64,000 bases of DNA from Elusimicrobiota bacterium (GTDB taxonomy: Bacteria > Elusimicrobiota > Elusimicrobia > UBA1565), in the NCBI GenBank assembly GCA_003450735.1, contig DMEZ01000018.1, positions 60,286 through 124,285 on the forward strand. The letters run 5' to 3'. How positions within the stretch are numbered: the stretch's first letter is position 1; each line of letters starts with the position of its first letter. Shown in pieces: positions 53,219 through 62,023 of this stretch. A model generated the notes under the pieces. It was not told where the DNA came from and did no database searches. It saw only the letters and a program-made list of their open reading frames with translations. The position numbers were made by a program, and so were the translations under genes.

Positions 53219-53252
53219 TGGGCCCTACGCCGCGCCAAGGAGAACTGGTATC

Positions 53253-53648
53253 ATGTCCGAGATGGGGAAGAAGACGAACGGCGACAAGCCCGCGATGCAA
53301 TCCGACCTCGTTGCGTTGAGAAAGGCCACGCGGGCCGACATGCAGGCCATGCTGGACAGCGGCCTAGCCGAAACGAAGACCCTCCTGCGCTCGGAGATGG
53401 ACGGCATGAAGAAGGAGCTAAAATCCGACATCGCCCGCGTCGCCATCGGACTGGTCAAAACGCAGTCCGACCTGCGCGAGGTTAAGGAGAACATGTTCAC
53501 CAAGTCCGACGCGCGGGTCATCGTCGGCAGCATCGACAAGCTGACCCAGGGCCTAGCCTCCTACGAATACCGCCTGGCCGTCCGCAAGCACCAGCTCAAC
53601 GACCACGAGCGCCGCATCCGAATCCTCGAGAGAAAGCCCCAGGCTTGA
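53253..53648 (+). CDS. Small helical/coiled-coil protein
   Basis: 131 residues from ATG 53253 with AAGGAG about ten bases upstream. It is almost entirely helical and charged (LRSEMDGMKKELKSDIARVA, VRKHQLNDHERRIRILERK), with no signal or membrane segment. Proteins of this type are frequent near mobile DNA, but no family or function can be assigned. Confidence 0.6.
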   Translation: MSEMGKKTNGDKPAMQSDLVALRKATRADMQAMLDSGLAETKTLLRSEMDGMKKELKSDIARVAIGLVKTQSDLREVKENMFTKSDARVIVGSIDKLTQGLASYEYRLAVRKHQLNDHERRIRILERKPQA

Positions 53649-53673
53649 TGCCGAGCTGAAGGACGGCTGTGCC

Positions 53674-54534
53674 ATGAAGATCTCCATCGACCGCTCCAAG
53701 TGCACGGACTGCGGCCTCTGCGTCCGGATGTGCAACCTGAACTTCGTCAAGGGCACGGACGGCCGGGTCTCGGCCGCAAAGCCTCCCCACACCTGCCTCC
53801 TCTGCGGCCACTGCAAAGCCGTCTGCCCCGCGGAGGCCATCGCCCACACCGGGCTCGAAAGCTCGAGCTTCAAGCGCATCGAGGGGAAGCCCTCCTACCC
53901 GGAGCTCATGGCCCTGCTCGAAGCGCGCCGCTCCCGCCGCGAGTTCACCCCGGAGAAGCTCAGCGAGGAGGACATCTCTGCCCTCCTGAGCGCCGCGGCG
54001 CAGGCACCCAACGGCTGCAACAAGCGCAACGTGGGCTACATCGTCGTCACGGACCCCGCGGTGCTCAAGGGACTCTCGCTGGGCATCGGCGAACAGACCC
54101 TCCAGCTGGCCCAGAAGCTCGCCTCCCCCTTCTGGCGGCCTCTGATCGACCTCTTCTTCGGGCGACAGCTCAAGGAGTTCGGGCCCCTCCTGCCCCTGCT
54201 CAAGCCCATGGCCGAGGAGACCCTCAAGGGCAACGACAAGGTGCTCTGGAAGGCCCCCTGCGCCATCCTCCTCCACACCTCCCCCCACGACTCCTGCGGG
54301 GCGGAGGACGCGGTCTACTGCGGGGCGAACATCCTGCTCGCGGCCGAGGCCCTGGGCCTGGGCGCCTGCGTCCTGGGTTTCCTGACCGAGCCGGTCAACC
54401 GGGACCGGAAACTCGCAAAGCTCGTGCGCCTGCCCAAGGGGCGCGTGGTGCGCACCAGCCTGTGCGTGGGGCACCCGGCCTTCCCCTACAGCCAAGGCGT
54501 GCGCCGGCCCGCCCCGGACGCAGTCCGGGTGTAG
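53674..54534 (+). CDS. Ferredoxin-nitroreductase fusion protein
   Basis: 286 residues. Residues 1-60 hold two 4Fe-4S motifs (CTDCGLCVRMC and CLLCGHCKAVCP). Residues about 75-275 form an FMN nitroreductase domain (RRSRREFTPEKLSEED, AAQAPNGCNKRN, LGACVLGFL). Such proteins transfer electrons from ferredoxin-type centres to flavin for reduction of small organic molecules; the substrate is unknown. Confidence 0.88.
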   Translation: MKISIDRSKCTDCGLCVRMCNLNFVKGTDGRVSAAKPPHTCLLCGHCKAVCPAEAIAHTGLESSSFKRIEGKPSYPELMALLEARRSRREFTPEKLSEEDISALLSAAAQAPNGCNKRNVGYIVVTDPAVLKGLSLGIGEQTLQLAQKLASPFWRPLIDLFFGRQLKEFGPLLPLLKPMAEETLKGNDKVLWKAPCAILLHTSPHDSCGAEDAVYCGANILLAAEALGLGACVLGFLTEPVNRDRKLAKLVRLPKGRVVRTSLCVGHPAFPYSQGVRRPAPDAVRV

Positions 54535-54606
54535 TCGTTCGCGATAGGAACTCGGGCAGATGAAGAAGACCCTCGCGGCCCTGAAGGCGCTCGCCCGCTA
54601 AGGGCC

Positions 54607-54969
54607 TCAGACCTGCCGGCGGACGGTCTCGTAGGAGAAGGCCGGCAGGCAGATGGCGAGGTACTCCGCGCCTCCCGGCTCGGGCGTGGAATAGCGCACG
54701 CGCTCGCCGGGTCCCATCATGATGGCCTGCTGGGCGCGCACCTCGAAGACGCCGGCGTCCGTCTCCACCTTGAGCATCCCCTTGAGCACCACGGTGTACT
54801 CGGCGAAGCGGGGCTCCTGCGAGGGTTCCTCCCAGCCTCCGGGGCTGGTCATCTTGGCCACGCTGATGGTGTTGACGGCGCAGGCGACCCGGCCGATGTA
54901 CTCCTCGATGACCTTGGGCTTGCTCCCCGAGGCGGGCACGATCGCGGGCTTCTCTATGAATCTGGGCAT
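54607..54969 (-). CDS. Small cupin-fold protein
   Basis: 120 residues from ATG 54969 (GGAGG four bases upstream; a longer frame to 55014 is unlikely). Cupin strands are seen in EYTVVLKGMLKVETDAGVFEV and AIMMGPGERVRYSTPE. The first motif lacks the usual histidine pair, so metal binding is doubtful. It follows the YfhO-like gene by 46 bases in the same direction. Confidence 0.65.
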   Translation of the reverse strand: MPRFIEKPAIVPASGSKPKVIEEYIGRVACAVNTISVAKMTSPGGWEEPSQEPRFAEYTVVLKGMLKVETDAGVFEVRAQQAIMMGPGERVRYSTPEPGGAEYLAICLPAFSYETVRRQV

Positions 54970-55015
54970 GGGACCTCCGGCACGAGAAGATGATAACTCG
55001 AAGCAGCCCGACATT

Positions 55016-56914
55016 TCATCCGCGCCCGGCTCGCCGCGCCGCGACGACCGAAGCGGCGTGAACCAGCAGTCCCGCTAGAGTCAGGACGCTGACGAGCAGC
55101 CCTAGCCGGAAGGACGCGGGGCGGTACTCGAAGAGGGCCTCATGGCTGCCGGCCGGGACCTCCGCGCTCATGAAGACGCCCTGCCACTCGCCCAAGGGCA
55201 CCGCCTTGCCGTCCACGCTCGCCCGCCAGCCGGGATAGCGGGCCTCCGCGAAGACCAAGGTCTGGGAGTCCGGAGAGCTCACCCGGGCCGAGGCCCGGCC
55301 GGGGCGGCAGTCGAGGACCTCGACCTGCGCCTCCTCTCCGGCCGCGAAGAGCCTGGGTTTCGCGGTCTTCCGGAGCTCGATGCGCATCCGTCCGCGCTCG
55401 ACCTTCGAGGCGCCCGCCTCGACGTCCACGACCAGGCCGATGCCCGCCCAATCCTTCAGCTCCTCCGGAGCGTCCGGAGCCGAGAGACGCTCCCGGAACC
55501 GCTGGGCCGAGGCGAGGCGCAGGGTCTGATAGTTGCCGGCCTCCGCCAGGCCGAAGGCCATCCCGTAGGAGGGGGCCAGGAAATCCCTCATGAGGAGATA
55601 ATCCTCCTCGGTCTCGAGCGTCCCGCGCCCCCAGAGCCGCATGAGCGGCTCGGCGTGCAGGACTCTTGCGCCCGGGGGCAGGAGCCGGGCCTGGCGCGCG
55701 AGCGCGGGGACGTCGGTCAGGAACTCCGGCTTGCCCCAGGCGGATTTCGGGGCCTGCGCGAAGACGAGCAGGTCCACGGCGATGAGCGCGGCCAAGCTCC
55801 AGGCCAGGCCCGGCCGGCGGATCTTCGCGACCCCCGCGGCGGCCAGCAAAGCCAGGGCGGCCGAAGCCCACAACAGCCAGTTGCTGGGGAAGCGGAAGAG
55901 GTGCAGGAAAAAGAGGCTCCGGTAGCCGGGCAGGTGGGAGCCCAGGCTGATGAGCAGGCAGGCCGCCGCGGTCCACGCCAGCAGCTTCTCCCGGGCGCCG
56001 CCTTTCCAGGCTCCCAGGGCCGCGAGCGCCGCGGCCGCCGTTCCGACGTAGAAGCACCCCATCGCCGGGTCGCCTTCCATCCGGGGGCTGAGAAGGTACC
56101 ACTGGGGCAGCAGAAGGCTCTTCAGCAGGAGCCAGGCAGGAAGGGAGAACTGCGCCGCGTAGGCCGGGTCGAGCACCACGCCGCGGCTGGAGCGGGCCAG
56201 GAGCTCGACGAAGGGGATCAGCTGGACCGCCGCGAGCCCCGCGCCGATGATCCCCGCCCGGAGGAAGAGCCGCAGCCCCTCGCGGCCCCTGAGCAGGGCC
56301 AGGGCCAGGCAGGCCAGCCCCGTGATGAGGGAGAAGGAAGGGTAGCCCGCAAACCACTGCAGGGCGAAAGCCGCGCCCAACGCCGCGGCGGAGCCGGCCT
56401 CCTGGGCATAGAGGATGACCGGGACCCAGGCCGCGGCCGCGAAGTTATGGGGGAACACGACCCGGACCATGAAGAAGGCGTTGAGGGTCCCGACCAGGGC
56501 GGCGGCCGCTCCCTCCGGCGCGAGGAGGCCCGAGCCGGGGCGTCCGTACCAGCGCCGGGCGAGAGCGGCCCAGAAGAAGCCCGCGAGCAGGGTGTGGAAC
56601 ACGACCCAGGTCCTCAGGAAGGCGGCGAAGTCCGGGAGCCCCGACAGCAGCCACTGCGGCGGATACAGGGCGCTGGTGATGGGGTCGGCGAGGTGCGGAG
56701 TCCCCAGGCTGCGCAGGGGGTTCCAGAGCGGCAGGAAGCCCTCCAGCCACAGGCCGCGCGCGAGGCGCCAGTTCGGGAAGGTCACGCAGAGCACGTTGCC
56801 GTCCAGCGGGACGAGCCCCTCGAACAGCAGGCGGCGCCAAGCGGCCAGAAGGGCCGCGCAGAGGACGCAGGCCGCGGCGAGAGCTCTCAGCGGGAGCCGA
56901 GTCATGGCGAGCAT
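55016..56914 (-). CDS. YfhO-like polytopic membrane protein
   Basis: About 632 residues from ATG 56914 (ATG 56905 is equally possible; neither has a Shine-Dalgarno site, and TACAGT at 56915-56920 could be a -10 box). About 12 membrane helices are followed by a C-terminal beta domain outside (about 480-610) and a last helix. The short motif PLWNPLRSLGTPHLADPITSAL near residue 60 and the C-terminal EARYPGWRASVDGKAV are hallmarks of YfhO/GT-C-like proteins implicated in lipid-linked glycosylation of wall polymers. The exact donor and acceptor are unknown. Confidence 0.82.
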   Translation of the reverse strand: MLAMTRLPLRALAAACVLCAALLAAWRRLLFEGLVPLDGNVLCVTFPNWRLARGLWLEGFLPLWNPLRSLGTPHLADPITSALYPPQWLLSGLPDFAAFLRTWVVFHTLLAGFFWAALARRWYGRPGSGLLAPEGAAAALVGTLNAFFMVRVVFPHNFAAAAWVPVILYAQEAGSAAALGAAFALQWFAGYPSFSLITGLACLALALLRGREGLRLFLRAGIIGAGLAAVQLIPFVELLARSSRGVVLDPAYAAQFSLPAWLLLKSLLLPQWYLLSPRMEGDPAMGCFYVGTAAAALAALGAWKGGAREKLLAWTAAACLLISLGSHLPGYRSLFFLHLFRFPSNWLLWASAALALLAAAGVAKIRRPGLAWSLAALIAVDLLVFAQAPKSAWGKPEFLTDVPALARQARLLPPGARVLHAEPLMRLWGRGTLETEEDYLLMRDFLAPSYGMAFGLAEAGNYQTLRLASAQRFRERLSAPDAPEELKDWAGIGLVVDVEAGASKVERGRMRIELRKTAKPRLFAAGEEAQVEVLDCRPGRASARVSSPDSQTLVFAEARYPGWRASVDGKAVPLGEWQGVFMSAEVPAGSHEALFEYRPASFRLGLLVSVLTLAGLLVHAASVVAARRAGRG

Positions 56915-56944
56915 ACTGTACCATGTTCGCCCCGCCCGGCGGGC

Positions 56945-56973
56945 TTTACACGCGCCGCGCCATGTTGTATAAT
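56945..56973 (+). promoter_or_regulatory. Near-consensus sigma70-type promoter of the arginine operon
   Basis: TTTACA (56945-56950), 17-base spacer, TATAAT (56968-56973). Transcription would start near 56980, only about five bases before the argR ATG, giving a near-leaderless message. The -10 box is inside ARG box 1. Confidence 0.85.
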
Positions 56974-56999
56974 CATTCACCCTGATGAATATTTATTCG
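56966..56999. promoter_or_regulatory. Two ARG boxes over the argR promoter and start
   Basis: Against the ARG box core TGAATWWWWATTCA, box 1 (56966-56979, TGTATAATCATTCA) matches 12 of 14 and box 2 (56986-56999, TGAATATTTATTCG) 13 of 14. Their starts are 20 bases apart, as in known paired ARG boxes bound by ArgR hexamers. Box 1 covers the -10 box and box 2 the first codons, so ArgR with arginine should repress its own operon. Confidence 0.75.
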
Positions 57000-57431
57000 G
57001 AGCCGGCAGGACCCAAGCGCCGCCGCCAGGCCGCGCTCCTCGAGCTTCTGCAGGCCGAGCCGCTCGCGACCCAGCAGGAGATCGTCCGCGCCCTGCGCCG
57101 CAAAGGCGTGCGCTCCACCCAGGTCTCGGTCTCCCGCGACATCGCGGAGCTCGGCCTCGCCAAGACCGGCGGCCGCTATCAGGCGCCGTCGTCTTCGGAC
57201 GCCTCCCTCGACCCCCGCTCGTCTTTGCGCGCGATGGTCCGCTCCGCCGCCCCCGCCGGACCCAACCTGGTCGTGGCGCGCTGCTCCCCGGGCGCCGCCC
57301 CCCGCGCCGCGCTGGCCGTCGACGAGCTCCGGCTCGAGGGCATCGTCGGCACCATCGCCGGAGACGACACCGTCTTCGTGGCCGTCGCTTCCAAAGCCGA
57401 CGGCGAACGCCTGCTGCGCTTCTTCCGTTGA
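56985..57431 (+). CDS. argR: Arginine repressor
   Basis: 148 residues, usual size. The N-terminal winged helix has the signature RSTQVSVSRDIAELGL near residue 43. The C-terminal oligomerisation domain ends with GIVGTIAGDDTVFVAVAS, whose Asp pair binds arginine. It is the first gene of the arginine operon, transcribed divergently from the YfhO-like gene, and has two ARG boxes over its own promoter. Confidence 0.95.
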   Translation: MNIYSEPAGPKRRRQAALLELLQAEPLATQQEIVRALRRKGVRSTQVSVSRDIAELGLAKTGGRYQAPSSSDASLDPRSSLRAMVRSAAPAGPNLVVARCSPGAAPRAALAVDELRLEGIVGTIAGDDTVFVAVASKADGERLLRFFR

Positions 57432-57457
57432 GGACCCCCGTGTCCAGGAGACCCCCC

Positions 57458-58714
57458 ATGCGCAAACCCCTCGTCGTCCTAGCCTTCAGCGGCGGACTCG
57501 ACACCACCTTCTGCCTCCTCTGGCTGAAGGAGACCCTCGGCGCGCGCGTCGTCACCGCGACGGTGGACACCGGCGGCTTCTCCGAGGCGGAGCTCAAGGG
57601 CATCGAAGAGCGCGCGCTCGCCCTGGGGGCCGAGCGGCATCACGCGCTCGACGCCCAAGAGGAGCTCTTCGAGCGCTTCGCCAAAGTGCTGATACAAGGA
57701 AACATCCTGCGCGGCCGCGTCTATCCGCTCTCCGTCGCGGCCGAGCGCGTCCTCCACGCCGACCGCGTCGCCCGCCTGGCGCTCGAGCTCGGCGCCGACG
57801 CCCTGGCGCACGGCTCGACCGGGGCCGGCAACGACCAGGTCCGTTTCGACGGCGTCTTCCGCGCCCTGGCGCCCGGCCTGCCCATCCACGCCCCCATCCG
57901 CTCGCTCGGCTGGACGCGCGAGGCGGAGGTCGCCTGGCTCGCGGAGCGCGGGGTGAAGATCCCCCCCAAGACCGCGGCCTACTCGGTCAACGCGGGCCTC
58001 TGGGGGACCACCGTGGGCGGCCGCGAGACCCACGACCCCTGGGTCTCGGTCCCCGAGTCGGCCTATCCCGCGCCGGCCGAAGGGCTGCGCAGCGAGCCGG
58101 TCGAGGTCGTCGTCTCCTTCGAGGCCGGCGTCCCCGTCGCGCTCGACGGACGCCGCCTTCCCGGGGCCGCCCTCGTCGGGGAGCTCCACGCTCTTGGGCG
58201 CGCCTTCGGCCTCGGCCGCGGCGTGCATCTGGGCGACACCGTGCTCGGGATCAAGGGACGCATCGGCTTCGAGGCGCCCGCCCCCCTCCTCCTCATCTTC
58301 GCCCACCAGGAGCTCGAGAAGCTCGTGCTCACGCGCTGGCAAGGCTTCTGGAAGAACCAGCTCGCCGACTTCTACGGCCAGCTGCTCCACGAAGGGCTCT
58401 ATTTCGACCCGGTGATGCGCGACATCGAAGCCCTCATCTCCTCCAGCCAGCAGCGCGTCTGCGGCGAGACGCGCCTGCGTCTGGCCCCGGGGCGCTTCGA
58501 GGTCGGCGGCGTGCGCAGCCCCTTCAGCCTCGCGGCCGTCCAGTCCGCCGCCTACGGCGAGACCAGCCGGCTCTGGAGCGGCGAGGAGGCCGCCGGCTTC
58601 GCCAAGCTCCACGGCCTGTCGATGAGCCTGGCCCTGCGCGCCGGCTCCGCGGCGCGCAAGAGCGGCCCTCGGGTCCGGCCCGGGAAGGCGGCCGCCGCGG
58701 GAGCCTCCCGATGA
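57458..58714 (+). CDS. argG: Argininosuccinate synthase
   Basis: 418 residues from ATG 57458 (AGGAG seven bases upstream); the very long open frame extending back to 55142 is a shadow. The PP-loop is VVLAFSGGLDTTFCLLWLKE, followed by GSTGAGNDQVRFD and the aspartate/citrulline site around YSVNAGLWGTTVGGRETHDPW. It joins citrulline and aspartate with ATP. Confidence 0.94.
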   Translation: MRKPLVVLAFSGGLDTTFCLLWLKETLGARVVTATVDTGGFSEAELKGIEERALALGAERHHALDAQEELFERFAKVLIQGNILRGRVYPLSVAAERVLHADRVARLALELGADALAHGSTGAGNDQVRFDGVFRALAPGLPIHAPIRSLGWTREAEVAWLAERGVKIPPKTAAYSVNAGLWGTTVGGRETHDPWVSVPESAYPAPAEGLRSEPVEVVVSFEAGVPVALDGRRLPGAALVGELHALGRAFGLGRGVHLGDTVLGIKGRIGFEAPAPLLLIFAHQELEKLVLTRWQGFWKNQLADFYGQLLHEGLYFDPVMRDIEALISSSQQRVCGETRLRLAPGRFEVGGVRSPFSLAAVQSAAYGETSRLWSGEEAAGFAKLHGLSMSLALRAGSAARKSGPRVRPGKAAAAGASR

Positions 58715-59805
58715 AGGTCTTCTTCGACAAGATCGCCTCGGCGACCCGCAACGCGCGGGTCCAGCGCGAGTCCCGGCTGACGCGCGAGGTCGTCGCCGAG
58801 GAAGGGCGCGTGATCGCCGTGCGCGTGCGCGGGACGAAGTCCGTCTACAACACGGTCGAGGACGTCCACGGCCGCATGATCCTCCTCAACGACGGCGATC
58901 TCCTGGCCGGGGTGCTCGGCACCCGCCGCGCCCTGCGCGGGTACGCGGGCGTCGTCCCCGAGCGCGTCCAGGCCGGCGACCTGCTCGACATCCTCAATCT
59001 GGGCGGCGTGATCGGCCGATGCACCTCCGCCAACATCGAGCTCGGTCAGCCCTTGAAGGCGGAGGTTTTGGGATCCGTGCTCAGCTTCCCGGTGCTGGGG
59101 GAGCGCACGGGCGTCCCGGCGACCATCCAGGAGAACGCCGTCCCCTGGGCCCGGCATCTGGCGCCCTCCGCTCCCCTCATCTACGTCGCCGGCACCTGCA
59201 TGAACTCGGGCAAGACCTTCGCCTGCGGGGAGATCATCCGCCACCTCACGCGCCGAGGCTACCGGGTCTGCGGCGCGAAGCTGACCGGGGTCTCGCTTCT
59301 GCGCGACACGCTCAGCATGTGCGACCTCGGCGCGGTGCGCAGCCTCTTCTTCAACGACGCGGGCGTCGTCTCCACGACGGAAGCCGTCGCCGTCCCCGTG
59401 GCGAAGGGGCTGATCAACGCGCTCAACGCCGAGGAACCCGACGTCCTGGTCGTGGAGCTGGGCGACGGCATCCTGGGCGACTACGGCGTCCAGTCCATCC
59501 TCGCCGACGCGGAGCTCATGGGCGCCGGCCTCGCGCACGTCGTCTGCGCCAACGACCCCGTCGGCGCCTGGGGCGCGGCCGAGCTCTATCGGACGAAGTA
59601 CGGCCGCCTCCCCGACGTCATCGCCGGCCCCGCCACCGACAACGCCGTCGGGCGCGACTACATCGAGAAGCACCTCGGCGTGCGCGCCATCAACGCCCGG
59701 ATCGAGCACACGCGGCTCGGCACGACGCTCGAGGAGGCCGTCTTCGGCAAGGCGGCCGACGCCTCCCCGGCCGCCCTGAGCGGCGCGGCCGCGGCGGCCT
59801 CGTGA
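58711..59805 (+). CDS. P-loop protein, DUF1611-like, embedded in the arginine operon
   Basis: 364 residues overlapping argG and argC by four bases each. The N-terminal ~150 residues form a beta-rich domain (RVRGTKSVYNTVEDVHGRM, NLGGVIGRCTSANIELGQ). Then comes a P-loop domain: Walker A VAGTCMNSGKTFACGEII (about 155-172), DTLSMCDLGAVRS, and a Walker B-like DVLVVELGDGILGDYG. The layout resembles DUF1611/COG3367 proteins; a member called DgcN has been reported as an N-acetyltransferase of D-glutamate. No recognised N-acetylglutamate synthase is seen in the operon, so this protein is a candidate for that step. That is inference only. Confidence 0.6.
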   Translation: MKVFFDKIASATRNARVQRESRLTREVVAEEGRVIAVRVRGTKSVYNTVEDVHGRMILLNDGDLLAGVLGTRRALRGYAGVVPERVQAGDLLDILNLGGVIGRCTSANIELGQPLKAEVLGSVLSFPVLGERTGVPATIQENAVPWARHLAPSAPLIYVAGTCMNSGKTFACGEIIRHLTRRGYRVCGAKLTGVSLLRDTLSMCDLGAVRSLFFNDAGVVSTTEAVAVPVAKGLINALNAEEPDVLVVELGDGILGDYGVQSILADAELMGAGLAHVVCANDPVGAWGAAELYRTKYGRLPDVIAGPATDNAVGRDYIEKHLGVRAINARIEHTRLGTTLEEAVFGKAADASPAALSGAAAAAS

Positions 59806-60833
59806 AGCGCGCGCGCGCGGGCGTCGTCGGCGGAGCGGGCTACGTGGGCGGCGAGCTTCTCCGCCTGCTCTTAAGCCATCCCCGCGCGGAGATCGCGGCC
59901 GTCGCGTCGCGCTCCCACGCCGGCAAGCCGGTCGAAGCCGTCCACCCGCACCTGCGCCCTCTCTCGGGGCTGAATTTCACCGCGGAGCTCGACCCCTCGG
60001 GGCTCGACTGCGTCTTCCTCGCGGGCAGGCACGGGGAGGCGATGGGCCGCATGGCGGCCCTCCTCGAGCGCGCCGGCCCCGCGTGCAAGGTCGTGGACCT
60101 CTCGGCGGATTTCCGCCTCCGCGACGCGTCGCTCTACCCCGCCTGGTACGGACGCGAGCACGCGGCCCCCGAGCTCCTCGGCTCCTTCGTCTACGGCCTC
60201 GCCGAATACAACCGGGAGCCGCTGCGCCGTGCCTCGCGCGTCGCCAACCCCGGCTGCTTCGCCACCGCGCTCTCCCTCGCGCTCGGGCCGCTGGCCGCCG
60301 CCGGCGTCGCCGGCCGCGCGCGGGTCACGGCCGTCACCGGGTCCTCGGGCTCGGGCGCATCGCCCAGCGCCGGCACGCACCATCCCTCGCGCGAGGGCAC
60401 CCTGCGCGCCTACAAGCCCCTCCAGCACCAGCACGTCCCCGAGGTCGAGGCCTTCCTGGACGGCCTGGCCGGCAAGCCGTCGCTGCGCCTCGCGCTCGTC
60501 CCGGTCTCGGGCCCCTTCGTGCGCGGCATCTACGCCGTCTGCCACGTCGATCTGCCCCCGGGCCTGAGCGAGGCGGAGCTGCGCGGCCTCTATGAGCGCG
60601 CCTACGCGGGCGCGCGCTTCGTGCGCCTCTGCTCGGCGCCGCCCGACCTCAAGGCCGTCGCGGGGGGCAACCACTGCGACCTCCACGTCTGCGCGCGCGA
60701 GGGGTGCGCCGTGGTGATCGCCGCCATCGACAACCTGGTCAAGGGCGCGGCCGGACAGGCCGTGCAGAACATGAACCTCATGCTCGGTTTCGACGAGGGG
60801 CTGGGGCTCGACCAGCCGGGAGCGTACCCATGA
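59802..60833 (+). CDS. argC: N-acetyl-gamma-glutamyl-phosphate reductase
   Basis: 343 residues from GTG 59802 (GTGA overlap). The NADP motif is GVVGGAGYVGGELLRLL, the catalytic Cys is in RVANPGCFATALSLAL, and HHPSREGTLRAYKPLQHQHVPE is typical of the long ArgC type. It reduces acylglutamyl phosphate to the semialdehyde. Confidence 0.95.
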   Translation: MKRARAGVVGGAGYVGGELLRLLLSHPRAEIAAVASRSHAGKPVEAVHPHLRPLSGLNFTAELDPSGLDCVFLAGRHGEAMGRMAALLERAGPACKVVDLSADFRLRDASLYPAWYGREHAAPELLGSFVYGLAEYNREPLRRASRVANPGCFATALSLALGPLAAAGVAGRARVTAVTGSSGSGASPSAGTHHPSREGTLRAYKPLQHQHVPEVEAFLDGLAGKPSLRLALVPVSGPFVRGIYAVCHVDLPPGLSEAELRGLYERAYAGARFVRLCSAPPDLKAVAGGNHCDLHVCAREGCAVVIAAIDNLVKGAAGQAVQNMNLMLGFDEGLGLDQPGAYP

Positions 60834-62023
60834 CCGCGGCCGACTGGAAGGCCGAGGAGAGCCGCTGGCTCCTCCCGGGCTATCCCCAATTCCCGTTCGT
60901 CCTCGAGCGCGGGGAGGGCGCCTATGTCTGGGACACCGACGGGCGCCGCTACCTGGACCTCTACGCCGGGCACGCGGTCGTCCTCCTCGGGCACTGCCCG
61001 CCCGCCGTGGTCGCCGCCCTGCGCGAGCAGGCCGGCAAGCTCCTCTTCTACTCGACCTTGGCCTGTCTTCCAGGCCGCGCCCGGGCGGCCAAGGCGCTCG
61101 TCGAGCTTTGCGGCGCGGAGGGCTCGCGCGTCTTCTTCTGCAACTCGGGCGCCGAGGCCAACGAGAACGCCATGCGCATCGCCCGCCGGGCCACCGGGCG
61201 AGCGGCGATCCTCGCCACCGAGGGCTCCTTCCACGGGCGCACGGCCGGGGCGCTGGCCGCGACCGGCATCCCCCGCTACCGCCAGGGCGTCCAGGGCCTG
61301 GGCACCGACGTCTCCTTCGTCCCCTTCGGGGACCTCGCCGCCGCCGAAGCGGCGATCGGGCCTGAGACCGCCGGCTTCCTGCTCGAGCCGGTGCAGGGGC
61401 TCGCGGGCGGCCGCCCCCCCGGGCCCGGCTATCTCGAAGGGCTCGCGCGCCTCTGCCGCAAGGCCGGCGCGATGCTGATATTCGACGAGGTGCAGACCGG
61501 CCTGGGCCGCCTCGGCGCGCCCTCGGCCGCCCAGGCCTTCGGCGTCCAGCCCGACCTGCAGACCTTCGCCAAGGGCCTGGGCTCGGGCGTCCCCTGCGCG
61601 GCGACGCTGGCCGGCCCCCGCGCGGCCGCGGCCCTCCGGCCGGGAGACCTCGGGTCCACCTTCGGCGGAGGGCCGCTCGCCTGCGCCGCCATCGAGGCGA
61701 CCCTGGGCGAGCTCTCGCGCCTGCGCCTCTGGGAGAACGCCGCGCGCCTCGAGCGCCGCATCCGAGAGACCTTCCGCATGCCCGGCGTGCTGTCCGTGCA
61801 GGGGAAGGGCCTCCTGCTCGGGCTCGTCCTCGACCGGCCGGCCAAGCCCGTCCAGCAGGCCCTGGTGGGGCGCTCCATCCTGACCGGGACCGCGGAGGAT
61901 CCGCGCGTCCTGCGCCTGCTGCCGCCGCTCATCATCGGCGACGCCGAGGCGGAGACCCTGCGCGCCGCCTTGGCCGATATCTTGCGCGAAAGCCTCGCAC
62001 CCCTCGGAGGGAGAACGTCATGA
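60830..62023 (+). CDS. argD: Acetylornithine aminotransferase
   Basis: 397 residues from ATG 60830 (ATGA overlap with argC). Class III aminotransferase with FFCNSGAEANENAMRIAR, LIFDEVQTGLGRLG and the pyridoxal-phosphate lysine in TFAKGLGSGVPCAA. It forms N-acylornithine. Confidence 0.94.
   Translation: MTAADWKAEESRWLLPGYPQFPFVLERGEGAYVWDTDGRRYLDLYAGHAVVLLGHCPPAVVAALREQAGKLLFYSTLACLPGRARAAKALVELCGAEGSRVFFCNSGAEANENAMRIARRATGRAAILATEGSFHGRTAGALAATGIPRYRQGVQGLGTDVSFVPFGDLAAAEAAIGPETAGFLLEPVQGLAGGRPPGPGYLEGLARLCRKAGAMLIFDEVQTGLGRLGAPSAAQAFGVQPDLQTFAKGLGSGVPCAATLAGPRAAAALRPGDLGSTFGGGPLACAAIEATLGELSRLRLWENAARLERRIRETFRMPGVLSVQGKGLLLGLVLDRPAKPVQQALVGRSILTGTAEDPRVLRLLPPLIIGDAEAETLRAALADILRESLAPLGGRTS

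Noticed and set aside
54560..54601. 13-codon frame MKKTLAALKALAR between nitroreductase and cupin genes
   Set aside because: It has no ribosome site and no homology handle; it could be a gene scar but cannot be supported.
55142..58714. Single 1,190-codon plus-strand open frame ending in argG
   Set aside because: The first ~770 codons are antisense to the YfhO-like gene and out of frame with argR; argG has its own AGGAG and ATG at 57458.
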